DNA from: Ignavibacteria bacterium
GTDB taxonomy: Bacteria; Bacteroidota; Ignavibacteria; Ignavibacteriales; Melioribacteraceae
Length of the DNA stretch: 51,115 bases
Direction: 5' to 3'
NCBI GenBank assembly: GCA_009773205.1
Contig: WPAE01000012.1
Span: 1 to 51,115, forward strand
Of the stretch, positions 28,398 to 37,719 are shown in pieces. The notes beneath the pieces were generated by a model that saw only the letters and a program-made list of their open reading frames with translations, ran no database searches and was not told where the DNA came from. The first letter of the stretch is position 1; each line of letters opens with the position of its first letter. The position numbers were made by a program, and so were the translations under genes.

Positions 28398-30881
28398 ATG
28401 AAATACTTGGTTGTTCTTTTGTTATTTAGTCAAGCAGTATTTGCGCAGCAAAAAATAACTGCTAAAGTTGCTAATCAAGCAGATAAACACACCTTACAAT
28501 TTGTCTCGGTAGTTGTAGAAGGAAAAAATATTGGCGATGCAACCGATGAAGAGGGGATATTTAAACTCAGTGGCGATATAACTGTTTCTGATCGAATCAC
28601 TTTTACACATGTTGGATTTGAGAGCAAAACAATTTCTGCTTCTGACATTCTCAATCAAAAAAACCGCATCGTTTATCTTATTCCTAAGTTGATTTCGAGC
28701 CAGACTATTCTTGTAAAAGGAAGCATTGGAATTGAAGGGCAGTCTCCTGTAAGTTTTTCTAAACTAAACAGAGATGAGTTTATTTCGAACTATACTAATC
28801 AAGATGTTCCCGAACTGTTAAGCTATTTGCCTTCTGTTACTTTCTATTCCGAAAATGGAAATGGAATAGGATACAACTACTTAAGTATTCGCGGTTTTGA
28901 TCAGCGAAGAATTTCTGTTTCTATCAATGGTATTCCGCAAAACGATCCTGAAGACCACAATGTATATTGGTTAAATTTTCCGGACTTAATAGAAAACACA
29001 GATTTAATTCAAGTTCAGCGTGGAGCCGGTTCGGGAATGATTGGCTATCCGGCAATTGGCGGTTCTGTAAATATTATAACTTCATCATTTTCAGATAGAC
29101 CTCGCTTTGAGCTCAACTCATCAATAGGAAGTTATAACACTACAAAAAATTCCATCTTGCTTTCCAGCGGTTTGATCTCTAAGAAGTATTCATTCTCTGC
29201 TAGGCTTTCTCAGATTAGAAGCAGCGGCTACAGAGAATACAGTTGGGCAGACTTTAAGTCATATCATTTTAGCGCTGTAAGGTTTGATGACAAACTTACA
29301 TCGCAAATAAATCTTTACGGCGGACCGATAGCCGATGGATTAGCTTACACGGGCTTGCCAAAATTTGCTATAAAAGATAATGTCTTACGAAGAGCAAACT
29401 ATTCATATTGGGAAGCCGATGGAAATAAAATAACCTACGCCACACAACGAAGAGCAGATGAAATAGAAAATTTCTCTCAACCTCATTTTGAATTGCTAAA
29501 CGAGTATAAACTTAATTCTAACATTTCAATTAACTCAGCTTTGTTTTTGGTTTTAGGCGATGGCTTTTTTGATTACGATGCTTCTTGGGCAGATACAAGT
29601 TACTTTCGTCTTAATAAAGAGTTTGGTTACAATGCAACTCAAAATCCGGGCAATGCAATTATACGGGCGATGGTTAACAATAAACAATGGGGATGGATAC
29701 CAAAAATAAGTGTTAAACATACTAACGGTGAATTAATAATTGGCGGCGAAGTTAGGTTCCATAATTCAATTCACTGGGGAAGCATTAAGTTTGCCGATAA
29801 TCTCCCAGCAAACACATCAAGTTTTTACAGATACTACCAATATGCCGGAGGCAAAGATATTTTAGCATTTTATATAAACGAAAATTATTCTCTCAATGAG
29901 AAGATTAATATTCTTGCTGAAGCGCAGTTATCTTATCATAAATACAAATTGTACGATGAAAAATATTTGAATAATAACTTTGAAGTGAGCAATCTATTTT
30001 TGAACCCGAGATTTGGGATTAATTACAAACTTGATGAAAAAACAAATTTCTATTTTTCTTTTGCTAGAGTTTCGAGAGAACCAAGACTAAAGAATTATTA
30101 TGATGCTGCTGAATCGAGCGGAGGTGAAGTCCCTCAGTTCAAGAAAAATTCCGATGGGTCTTATGATTTTACTAATCCGCTCGTAAAACCAGAAACTATG
30201 AATAACTTTGAACTTGGCTCTTACTATAATGATGGCAAATACTCAGTGCAGTTTAACGGCTATTACATGCTTTTCAACAACGAAATTGTTAAGAAAGGAC
30301 AGTTAGATAGATTTGGACAACCAATTACTGGCAATATGGAAAGAACCATTCACTATGGTTTAGAATTATCCTTAAACACCAAACTTACTAATCAACTCGA
30401 ATTTGTATTGAATGGGTCTGTGAGTAAAAACTATATAAGCAAGGGTTTTACATTTGTTAAAACAACTGTAAATGGTGTTAAGACACAACTACCAATAGAC
30501 CTTTCACAAAACTCTATAAGCGGATTTCCAGAATCTACTCTAAGCGGTATTCTACAATACAAAAGTGAGAATCTGTTTTTCAGCGCTTCCGCACGTTTCG
30601 TAGGTGAGTTTTACACAGACAACTTTTCAGAATCTTTACCAGCATTGCTGAAAAAATATCCAGCAATTACTAACTATACAGATAATGTTGTGGATTCCTA
30701 TCTTGTAGTAAATGCATTTGGTTCTTACGAATTTGATGCTGCGCCTTATTTTGAAAATGTAAAATTATTTTTTCAGATTAATAATGTTTTTGACAGCCTT
30801 TATGCTTCCTATGGAATTGGAAGCGAATTTTTTCCGGCTGCCGAAAGAAACTTCTTATGCGGTATAAAACTTAGTTTATGA
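28398..30881 (+). CDS. TonB-dependent outer-membrane receptor, probable thiamine transporter
   Basis: An 827-aa outer-membrane protein with a signal peptide (YLVVLLLFSQAVFAQ), a carboxypeptidase-regulatory-like beta domain (about residues 22-100), a plug domain (PELLSYLPSVTFYSENGNG, YNYLSIRGFDQRRISVSINGIPQNDPEDH, VQRGAGSGMIGYPAIGGSVNI) and a 22-strand-type barrel ending in a hydrophobic strand (CGIKLSL). It should import a ligand across the outer membrane using TonB energy. Thiamine or a thiamine phosphate is the likely ligand, because a TPP riboswitch lies in its leader and a thiamine pyrophosphokinase overlaps its 3' end. The start is ATG 28398 with AAAGGAG upstream. Confidence 0.9.
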   Translation: MKYLVVLLLFSQAVFAQQKITAKVANQADKHTLQFVSVVVEGKNIGDATDEEGIFKLSGDITVSDRITFTHVGFESKTISASDILNQKNRIVYLIPKLISSQTILVKGSIGIEGQSPVSFSKLNRDEFISNYTNQDVPELLSYLPSVTFYSENGNGIGYNYLSIRGFDQRRISVSINGIPQNDPEDHNVYWLNFPDLIENTDLIQVQRGAGSGMIGYPAIGGSVNIITSSFSDRPRFELNSSIGSYNTTKNSILLSSGLISKKYSFSARLSQIRSSGYREYSWADFKSYHFSAVRFDDKLTSQINLYGGPIADGLAYTGLPKFAIKDNVLRRANYSYWEADGNKITYATQRRADEIENFSQPHFELLNEYKLNSNISINSALFLVLGDGFFDYDASWADTSYFRLNKEFGYNATQNPGNAIIRAMVNNKQWGWIPKISVKHTNGELIIGGEVRFHNSIHWGSIKFADNLPANTSSFYRYYQYAGGKDILAFYINENYSLNEKINILAEAQLSYHKYKLYDEKYLNNNFEVSNLFLNPRFGINYKLDEKTNFYFSFARVSREPRLKNYYDAAESSGGEVPQFKKNSDGSYDFTNPLVKPETMNNFELGSYYNDGKYSVQFNGYYMLFNNEIVKKGQLDRFGQPITGNMERTIHYGLELSLNTKLTNQLEFVLNGSVSKNYISKGFTFVKTTVNGVKTQLPIDLSQNSISGFPESTLSGILQYKSENLFFSASARFVGEFYTDNFSESLPALLKKYPAITNYTDNVVDSYLVVNAFGSYEFDAAPYFENVKLFFQINNVFDSLYASYGIGSEFFPAAERNFLCGIKLSL

Positions 30882-31531
30882 AAAAGTGTATCATATTAGC
30901 AAACGGTGATAAACCGAAAAAATCTGTTGTAGCCTTTCTAAAAAAGAAAGGCTACGCTACTTTAATTTGTGCGGATGGCGGCGCCAACAGCGCTCAAAAA
31001 TTAAATTTAGTTCCGGACTACATTATTGGCGATTTTGATTCTATTGATAAAAGCGTAAGAGAATTTTTTTCTGATAAATGCAGCATAATTCAAATTAAGC
31101 GGCAGAATGATACTGATGTTGAAAAGTGCTTAAAGTTTGCAATCAAAAAAGGTTTTACGGATGTAATGCTGCTTGGCGCTACCGGCAGCAGGCTTGATCA
31201 TTCATTTTGCAATTTGGGATTAGTTCTTAAATTTTTTGAGCAAATAAAGATCAAGATTCTTCACGAGAATTCTTTATTGGAAGCAGTAGATGGCAGTGTA
31301 ACACTCAAGGCATCAGCTAACGAAATAATTTCCATATACGGAATTGATCAAAAGACTACAATTACTTCAAATGGGTTAAAATATATATTGGATAACACCG
31401 CTCTTCCTTTTGGAGAAAAGGAAAGCACGAGCAATGTTGCTTTAGCTAATTCTGTTTCTCTTGATATAAAAAGGGGAAGAATCTTTCTTATAAGAGATTT
31501 TGAAGCGATGAAGAAAAATGATCTCATTTAG
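30878..31531 (+). CDS. Thiamine pyrophosphokinase
   Basis: The 217-aa enzyme has all TPK motifs: ICADGGANSAQKL, IIGDFDSID, KRQNDTDVEKCL and LLGATGSRLDHSFCNLGLV. It transfers pyrophosphate from ATP to thiamine, giving thiamine diphosphate directly. That is the step needed to trap imported thiamine and is also the product sensed by the riboswitch. Its ATG overlaps the receptor stop codon (ATGA), and its last 14 nt overlap the symporter gene, so the three are translationally coupled. The C-terminal beta domain that binds thiamine (residues about 135-210) is present, so it is full length. Confidence 0.94.
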   Translation: MKKCIILANGDKPKKSVVAFLKKKGYATLICADGGANSAQKLNLVPDYIIGDFDSIDKSVREFFSDKCSIIQIKRQNDTDVEKCLKFAIKKGFTDVMLLGATGSRLDHSFCNLGLVLKFFEQIKIKILHENSLLEAVDGSVTLKASANEIISIYGIDQKTTITSNGLKYILDNTALPFGEKESTSNVALANSVSLDIKRGRIFLIRDFEAMKKNDLI

Positions 31532-32915
31532 CTCGTTAGATTATTTAGTTATTGGGTCTTTTTTTCTAATCTTAATTTCTATTGGATTTCTTGTTAGAAA
31601 TAAAAATAAAAATGACAGCAGCGAATTTTTGCTTTCCGGCAGAAAGATGGGACTGCTTCTTTTCGTTTTCACAAATGTTTCTACTTGGTATGGTGGAATA
31701 CTCGGTATTGGCGAGTTTACTTATCGTTACGGAATTTTAAGCTGGGTTACACAAGGACTTCCTTATTATATCTTCGCATTATTGTTTGCTTTCTTTTTAG
31801 CAAAAAAAGTTAACGCTTCTTCACTGTTTACTATTCCGGATAAATTGGAAGAAACTTACGGTAGAGAAGTAGGTTTACTTTCTTCCATTCTTGTGTTCAT
31901 TTTGGTTTCTCCTGCTCCTTACCTGTTAATGGTTGGTAATCTTATTAGCATTATGTTCAATATTAATTTGTTTTACGGATTATTGATTGGCTTCCTCTTT
32001 TCTGGGTTATACTTAATTAAAGGCGGGTATAAATCCGATCTATTTACAGATGTATTCCAATTTTTTGTAATGTTCATCGGATTTATACTTGCTGTTGTTA
32101 TTTCAGTAAATAATTACGGTGGATTTGAATTTCTGCAAATGCAGCTTCCGGCTTCACATCTTCAGTTTGATGGAAATGTCTCAATAGTTTATTTGGTTGT
32201 TTGGTTTTTGATTGCACTCTGGACATTTGCCGATCCGGGATTTCATCAAAGGTGCTATGCAGCCAAAAGCGGCAACGTAGCAAAATGGGGGATCATTATT
32301 TCTATTGCGTTATGGGCACTGTTCGATTTCTTAACAACAACAACAGGATTATATGCAAGAGCAGTTAATCCAAATCTAGAAAACCCTGTATTGTCTTTCC
32401 CAGTTTACGCAGAGAGTTCGCTGGGCAGCGGAATAAAAGGTTTATTCTATGCTGCAATGTTTGCTACAATTCTTTCTACACTAAATAGCTTTTTATTTTT
32501 AAGCGCTACTACATTTGGCAGAGATTTAGTTTTCAAACTTTCTAAAAGCAGAGATGAAAGAAGAATTGTTCTTTACACACGAATTGGAATTATTGTATCA
32601 GCAGTTATTTCTATTGGGCTGGCCTACTATGTTCAATCTGTTGTAACAATTTGGTATTTAATTGGCAGCATTTGCATTCCGCCAATAATTATTTTGATAT
32701 TTGGCAGCTATTATCAAAAAATGAGTGTGAACAAATCTGTTGCAATTTCCGAAATTATAACATCTGTCTTAGCAAGTTTATCGTGGATTCACTTTAGAGA
32801 ATTTTTGGGAACAAGCTGGTTGTATGAAGTAGAACCAATGATAATTGGTTTAATTACTGCATTAATTATTCACTTATACGGAATAAGAATGCGGCTTATA
32901 AATAAGCCGCATTAA
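31518..32915 (+). CDS. SSF-family sodium:solute symporter, candidate thiamine transporter
   Basis: The 465-aa inner-membrane protein has about 13 hydrophobic segments and sodium/solute symporter features: SSEFLLSGRKMGLLLFVFTNVSTWYGG near the start (the discontinuous first core helix), ADPGFHQRCYAAKS in the middle, and AAMFATILSTLNSFLFLSATTF later. By position it would carry thiamine or a precursor across the inner membrane after the TonB receptor, with TPK trapping it. Known Bacteroidota partners for this step are usually of the PnuT type; an SSF member here is the notable part. A hairpin overlaps its stop codon. Confidence 0.86.
   Translation: MISFSSLDYLVIGSFFLILISIGFLVRNKNKNDSSEFLLSGRKMGLLLFVFTNVSTWYGGILGIGEFTYRYGILSWVTQGLPYYIFALLFAFFLAKKVNASSLFTIPDKLEETYGREVGLLSSILVFILVSPAPYLLMVGNLISIMFNINLFYGLLIGFLFSGLYLIKGGYKSDLFTDVFQFFVMFIGFILAVVISVNNYGGFEFLQMQLPASHLQFDGNVSIVYLVVWFLIALWTFADPGFHQRCYAAKSGNVAKWGIIISIALWALFDFLTTTTGLYARAVNPNLENPVLSFPVYAESSLGSGIKGLFYAAMFATILSTLNSFLFLSATTFGRDLVFKLSKSRDERRIVLYTRIGIIVSAVISIGLAYYVQSVVTIWYLIGSICIPPIIILIFGSYYQKMSVNKSVAISEIITSVLASLSWIHFREFLGTSWLYEVEPMIIGLITALIIHLYGIRMRLINKPH
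32888..32913. terminator. Hairpin at the convergent gene ends
   Basis: AATGCGGCTTAT and ATAAGCCGCATT form a perfect 12-bp inverted repeat, with a loop drawn from the central AT bases. It covers the last codons of the symporter gene and lies just before the end of the convergent arginine decarboxylase gene. It may act as a bidirectional terminator, although no long T-run follows. Confidence 0.5.
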
Positions 32916-32928
32916 AATATCAACTATA

Positions 32929-33474
32929 TTATGGAAGCAGTACTGCACAAGAAAGTACTGTTGTCCATAATCCGTTTTTATCACCTTGAGCCGATTGTGT
33001 TACGTTGAAAGAGCGAACAATCTTTCCGCTCATCTTAAATACTTGCTCTTTTTCGTTCCAAGCATTATCAGCATCAAACTCAACACCAAGAGTGGTTGCT
33101 AACATTGTAGCAGCTAAATCCTCTGCATAATCGCCTGCAACTTTTTCTGTTTCTCCGTAAGGATGATGCTCGGATAAATATCCGTACATATGCTTATCTG
33201 CCGGAATTGCTACCCCGATTGAAGAAGCGATTAATCTATTTGGTTCGTTTGTTGAGTTTCTTGCTATTACGCAGTGTGTTATCTGGCCTGGGCGTAAAAT
33301 CTTAGTGCCTTGCGAGCGTGTAATTATTTTACAGCCAACCGGATAGATTGAGCTTACAGAAACAAGATTACATATTTCTATACCAGCGCTGCGAAGCGCA
33401 AGCTCGAACGATGCAAGGTATTCTTTGTGTTTTCCTACACCTTTGGTGAAGAATATTCTTGTTGGTACGTACAT
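32929..33474 (-). CDS. Pyruvoyl-dependent arginine decarboxylase
   Basis: The 181-aa proenzyme matches the PvlArgDC family: [30 protein letters not shown] at the start, [14 protein letters not shown] with the self-cleavage site between Ser41 and Ser42 (serinolysis would create the pyruvoyl group), then the HPYGETE and [13 protein letters not shown] segments. It decarboxylates arginine to agmatine, a precursor of putrescine and spermidine. It is full length. It is the last gene of a minus-strand unit with tyrS and smpB and converges on the thiamine operon. Confidence 0.92.
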   Translation of the reverse strand: MYVPTRIFFTKGVGKHKEYLASFELALRSAGIEICNLVSVSSIYPVGCKIITRSQGTKILRPGQITHCVIARNSTNEPNRLIASSIGVAIPADKHMYGYLSEHHPYGETEKVAGDYAEDLAATMLATTLGVEFDADNAWNEKEQVFKMSGKIVRSFNVTQSAQGDKNGLWTTVLSCAVLLP

Positions 33475-33483
33475 TGTATTATC

Positions 33484-34719
33484 CTATTTATTGCAAATTA
33501 TTTTTATAAAATTTCTCTTGCCAACCTTTAGAATCATCTCGTGGTTTAATTTTACTACTTCTTTGTAGTCGGAGATTTTTTCTCCATCTATTGTAACACC
33601 GCCCTGCTGAACAAGACGGCGAGCTTCACCTTTTGATGGCGCAAAATTTACTTTTACAATTAACTCAAGTATGTCTATCTCAACTAATTCCTTTTCAATT
33701 ACAAGTTCCGGAATTTCATCTGGCAAGCCTTTTTTAACAAAAATATTATCGAACTCTGTCTCGGCATCAATACAGGCTTGTGTTGAATGGTACATTTCTA
33801 CAAGTTTACGAGCAAGCGCTCTCTTTACATTTCTCGGGTTTGTATTTGGATCGGCTAATTCATTCTTAATTGAATTGAGATCCACACTTGTAACATTAGT
33901 AGCTAATTCAAAGTAAGTGTAAATCAAATCATCTGGAATAGAAAGCGTTTTTCCATAAATTTCTTTAGGAGATTCATTGATGCCAATGTAATTGTCGTAT
34001 GATTTACTCATCTTTTCAACGCCATCTGTTCCTGCTAACAGCGGCATTGTAAGAATAACTTGCGGCGAAACCCCGAACTCTCTTTGAATATCGCGTCCAA
34101 CAAGCAAATTAAATTTTTGATCTGTTCCACCTAATTCTACATCACTTTTTATTGCTACAGAATCCATAGCTTGAGCAAGTGGATAAAGAATTTCGTGCAT
34201 GCTTATTGGGATCCCGCCTTTATAGCGTTTTGTAAAATCATCTCGTTCTAACATTCTTGCCACAGTATATTTTGAAGAAAGTTTAATCACATCTTCAAAT
34301 GTCATTTTGCCAAGCCACTCAGAATTGTGAACGATATTAGTCTTCTCTGGATGTAAAATTTTTGAAGATTGCTCAAAGTAACTTTGTCCATTTGCTCTTG
34401 CTTCTTCAAAAGAGAGAGGCGGACGTGAGCTGTTTCTGCCTGATGGATCGCCGATCATTCCTGTAAAATCGCCAATTATTAATATCGCATTATGTCCAAG
34501 CTCCTGAAATTGTGCAAGCTTTCTTAAAACTACCGAATGGCCAAGATGTAAATCGGGACGTGTAGGATCGCAGCCAAGTTTAATGTTAAGAGGTATATTT
34601 TCTTTGTAAGCTTTTTCTAATTTCTGAACTAATTCTTCTTCGGGAATTATTTCTACCGAACCCCTTTTTATCAAATCCATTTGTTCGTTGATTGGTGGGA
34701 AGAGAATTTTTTTATCCAA
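33484..34719 (-). CDS. tyrS: Tyrosyl-tRNA synthetase
   Basis: A 411-aa class I aminoacyl-tRNA synthetase. LGCDPTRPDLHLGHS holds the HIGH-like motif (His58 to His61), VEKMSKSYDNYIG the KMSKS motif, and ELGGTDQKFNLLVGRDIQ the tyrosine pocket. The C-terminal 60 residues, starting around FAPSKGEARRLVQQGG, are an S4 RNA-binding domain. The LGCDPTRPDLHLGH form is that of the second TyrRS subtype found in many bacteria. It charges tRNA-Tyr. It lies 11 nt after smpB on the minus strand, so the two are likely co-transcribed. Confidence 0.95.
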   Translation of the reverse strand: MDKKILFPPINEQMDLIKRGSVEIIPEEELVQKLEKAYKENIPLNIKLGCDPTRPDLHLGHSVVLRKLAQFQELGHNAILIIGDFTGMIGDPSGRNSSRPPLSFEEARANGQSYFEQSSKILHPEKTNIVHNSEWLGKMTFEDVIKLSSKYTVARMLERDDFTKRYKGGIPISMHEILYPLAQAMDSVAIKSDVELGGTDQKFNLLVGRDIQREFGVSPQVILTMPLLAGTDGVEKMSKSYDNYIGINESPKEIYGKTLSIPDDLIYTYFELATNVTSVDLNSIKNELADPNTNPRNVKRALARKLVEMYHSTQACIDAETEFDNIFVKKGLPDEIPELVIEKELVEIDILELIVKVNFAPSKGEARRLVQQGGVTIDGEKISDYKEVVKLNHEMILKVGKRNFIKIICNK

Positions 34720-34730
34720 TAATATCTCCG

Positions 34731-35186
34731 CTACTTAAATTTTCTTAATGTTTCTCTCTGAAGATCACGCTTTGCTATATCTTCACGTTTATCATATTTC
34801 TTTTTACCGGATACAACTCCAAGCTCAACTTTTGCTTTTCCATCTTTAAAGTATAATCTCAACGGAATCAATGTATAACCCTTTTCTAAAGTTGCACGAG
34901 CTAATTTTTTTATTTCACTTTTGTTAAGAAGTAATTTTCGTTTTCTAAGCGGATCGTGATTGTTGTAACTGCCTTGATCGTAAACATTGATGTTTGCGTT
35001 TAATAGCCAAACCTCACCTTGTTGAATTACTGCATAACTATCAACAAGAGCCGCTTTACCTTGTCTAAGGGATTTTACTTCAGTTCCCACTAAAACAATA
35101 CCGGCTTCGTATGAATAATGAATGAAATATTCATGACGGGCTTTACGGTTAGTTATTATGTTTTTTTCGGTCGAAGTTTCTGACAT
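34731..35186 (-). CDS. smpB: SsrA-binding protein SmpB
   Basis: The 151-aa protein carries the SmpB core: NRKARHEYFIHYSYEAGIVLVGTEVKSLRQGKA at the N-terminus, HDPLRKRKLLLNKSEI in the middle, and a basic C-terminal tail (GKKKYDKREDIAKRD) that enters the mRNA channel. It binds tmRNA for rescue of stalled ribosomes. No tmRNA gene (ssrA) was recognised in the window. It is the first gene of the minus-strand unit and is divergent from the methyltransferase gene. Confidence 0.96.
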   Translation of the reverse strand: MSETSTEKNIITNRKARHEYFIHYSYEAGIVLVGTEVKSLRQGKAALVDSYAVIQQGEVWLLNANINVYDQGSYNNHDPLRKRKLLLNKSEIKKLARATLEKGYTLIPLRLYFKDGKAKVELGVVSGKKKYDKREDIAKRDLQRETLRKFK

Positions 35187-35372
35187 AATTTCAAAAATGA
35201 TGGCAAAATTTATTCTTTTCGTTAAAGTTATGCAAGAAATTCTCTAATTTTTACACTAGGCAAGCAAAATTTCTTAAATCAGCTGCTAAAAGGAAATGGC
35301 TGAGAGCTAAAATTTGGTTTTAGAATTGTTATTTAGTTCTTTAATTTTACACTCAAAATAACGAACCAACAA

Positions 35373-36128
35373 ATGGCTGAAAAACATTTTTACGAGCAAG
35401 CTGAGTACACAAAAAAATATCTTATCCCTTATTTTCAAAAACATATTCCAGAGTTTCACAAACTTAGTGTCCTGGAAGTAGGCTGTGCAGAAGGCGGTTT
35501 GTTAGAATCGTTAATGGATTTAGGAATGGAGGTTTGTGGTATAGAATTAAGTGTAGAAAGAGCAGCTATTGCAAAAGAGAAAAACCCAAAACTTAATATT
35601 TTGGTTGGAGATATAATGGATTTACAGCTTCAAGAAAAATTAGGAAGAAAGTTTGATTTTGTAATTTTGAGAGAAGTTATCGAGCACGTTCCTAACAAGT
35701 ATGCAGCATTTAAAAATTTGAATTTACTAACTAACCACGATGGATACTTATTTGTAAGCTTTCCTCCAAAACGTTCTCCATTTGCCGGGCACCAGCAGAT
35801 TGCCAGAAGTTTTCTTAAAATGATACCATACTTGCACATTCTCCCGCAAGCAGTATTGCGCACTATCGCAAAAAAATTAGGTGAAAAAGAAGATTATGTA
35901 GATGAAATTAAACTTCACTTTTCTACTGGATTGGTTATTAAGCAATTCGAAACTCTTTGTGCGCTTAATTTATTCGAACCACTAAAAACAGATTTGTTCT
36001 TGTTTAGACCTATTTACGCATACCGTTTTGGTCTTCCAACAATAAAACTGCCTAATATTCCGTTAATTAGAGAATTCATTTCCTTAGGTTGTGAGGTTTT
36101 ACTTAGGAAACAGTTTTTGCCCAAATAA
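35373..36128 (+). CDS. Class I SAM-dependent methyltransferase
   Basis: A 251-aa protein with a Rossmann-fold methyltransferase core. LSVLEVGCAEGGLLESLMDLG is motif I (the GxGxG-like SAM-binding loop, here G-C-A-E-G-G), VCGIELSVERAAIAKEK carries the acidic ribose-binding residue, and FDFVILREVIEHVPNKYAAFKNL is the post-motif region typical of Methyltransf_11 members. The C-terminal 100 residues are more variable and probably set substrate choice. The substrate is unknown. It stands alone, divergent from smpB, with an 80-nt gap before the transporter gene. Confidence 0.85.
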   Translation: MAEKHFYEQAEYTKKYLIPYFQKHIPEFHKLSVLEVGCAEGGLLESLMDLGMEVCGIELSVERAAIAKEKNPKLNILVGDIMDLQLQEKLGRKFDFVILREVIEHVPNKYAAFKNLNLLTNHDGYLFVSFPPKRSPFAGHQQIARSFLKMIPYLHILPQAVLRTIAKKLGEKEDYVDEIKLHFSTGLVIKQFETLCALNLFEPLKTDLFLFRPIYAYRFGLPTIKLPNIPLIREFISLGCEVLLRKQFLPK

Positions 36129-36208
36129 ATAGATAGGGATGCGATTAGAGAAATAAATAAACAGAATAACAGAGAATTCAAATTAGACTCGTTTCAAATG
36201 GAGGCACT

Positions 36209-37717
36209 GTGTTAGAGATTCAGAAAAAACTTACAAATTCTTTCTATGCTATATTAGCTTTACCTGCAACAGCTGTTGGCTTTGCTTTATCAACTCAAAT
36301 AGCGGCTCTAAGCTGGATACTTAGCAAAAAATTTGGACTTAACATTCACGAAGTTTCTTTTGTTTGGCTTGCTGGGCCACTTGCCGGAATATTTGGACAA
36401 GTTATTGTTGGAATGATAAGCGATAATGTTTGGTTTTTGGGAGGAAGAAGAAGACCCTTCATCCTTATTGGTGGCATTGTTGGTGCTTTGATGTTCTTAG
36501 CTTTACCACAAATTGGAGTTATTTCGGAGGCAACCGGTATTACAAGCATAATTCTTATTGCTTCTGTTATTGCGCTAATGCTGGATTTATCTGTAAATGT
36601 TACTTTCAATCCAGCTAGGAGCATTATAGCAGATTTAACGCCAGAAGGAAAGAAGCGCACAACAGGATACGTTTGGATGCAGGTTATCTCCGGAACCTTC
36701 GGAGTATTTGCATATTTTCTTTCGATGCTTTATGGAAATGAGACGCTGCTTTTAATAGCTGCAATTTTTGTCTTAGTATGCTCCGTTGTCCCTATTCTTT
36801 TTATTGATGAACCCAAAGTGTTGAATGCAGATTCTAATACAACAAAAAGTAAACACACAATTCTTGATATATTTAAATCAATATTCCCCTTGTATGGTTT
36901 TTTAGTTTTCGGAGCATTCAGCCTTGTGTTTCACTTCTACCAAAATGAATTAAGAGTAATACATAACCCTTTATTAATTATAGCTTTAGCTTATACAGTT
37001 ATAATTGGTTTTTGGATTATTGCACAAGGGAAAAGAGAGGAATCCGATCAAAATGAGTTTCAAAAAATTATGCTGGCGCATACTTTTACTTGGGTGGCAT
37101 TCCAGAGTATGTTTGTTATGTCAGGATTTTTCATTGATAAACAGATAATTCCAAATTTAGATTTAGCGAATGTATTTGCAAATAAATTTGCCGAATATTT
37201 AACTGCAAGGCAACAATCAATAGATTCTACAACTGGTAATATCATTTCATTTGGATTCTTGATACTTAACGCTGTTGGAGCATTGTTTCCATTCGTTCTA
37301 TCATTTATTGCAAAAAAGATTGGAAGAGTAAAAACTTATACAGCGGCGTTATCTTTTAGTGCTATTGGTTATTTCTACATTGCATTTTTAGGAAACAATG
37401 AATTTAGTTTTTATTTAGGTATGTTTTTAGCAGGAATAGGCTGGTCGGCAGTTATTTCAATAATATTTTCGATAATGACAGAAAGAATAAACCAAGCCAA
37501 GACAGGCTTATTTATGGGAATTTTTAATTTGGCTGTTGTGCTCCCGCAAATGATGAGTCAAGGCGTTGCAAACATAATCTCTGAAACGCAGAATTATCAG
37601 TTATTGTACATTCTTTGCGGTGTATTTGTCTGCTTTTCTGTCTTTTTCTGGTTCTTTGTTAAAGAGCCAAGAGCAACAGTAATCGAATCTACTTCAAGCA
37701 CTAATGAGAGACATTAA
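36209..37717 (+). CDS. MFS transporter, SLC45-like (sugar) type
   Basis: The 502-aa protein has about 12 transmembrane segments. The motif GMISDNVWFLGGRRRPFILIGGIVGA after the second segment is the loop typical of the sucrose/maltose SLC45-like branch of the major facilitator superfamily. A di- or oligosaccharide substrate is plausible, and a GH13 alpha-amylase is encoded about 8.5 kb downstream, but the link is inference. The start is GTG 36209 with GGAGG a few bases upstream. It is followed after 2 nt by an exported protein gene, suggesting a functional pair. Confidence 0.83.
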   Translation: MLEIQKKLTNSFYAILALPATAVGFALSTQIAALSWILSKKFGLNIHEVSFVWLAGPLAGIFGQVIVGMISDNVWFLGGRRRPFILIGGIVGALMFLALPQIGVISEATGITSIILIASVIALMLDLSVNVTFNPARSIIADLTPEGKKRTTGYVWMQVISGTFGVFAYFLSMLYGNETLLLIAAIFVLVCSVVPILFIDEPKVLNADSNTTKSKHTILDIFKSIFPLYGFLVFGAFSLVFHFYQNELRVIHNPLLIIALAYTVIIGFWIIAQGKREESDQNEFQKIMLAHTFTWVAFQSMFVMSGFFIDKQIIPNLDLANVFANKFAEYLTARQQSIDSTTGNIISFGFLILNAVGALFPFVLSFIAKKIGRVKTYTAALSFSAIGYFYIAFLGNNEFSFYLGMFLAGIGWSAVISIIFSIMTERINQAKTGLFMGIFNLAVVLPQMMSQGVANIISETQNYQLLYILCGVFVCFSVFFWFFVKEPRATVIESTSSTNERH

Positions 37718-37719
37718 TT

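Noticed and set aside
35285-35320. A CTGAGA sequence upstream of the methyltransferase, suggestive of a second THI element
   Set aside because: The GGGGTGCCC and GGGTAATACCAGCG core blocks are missing; only the six bases match.
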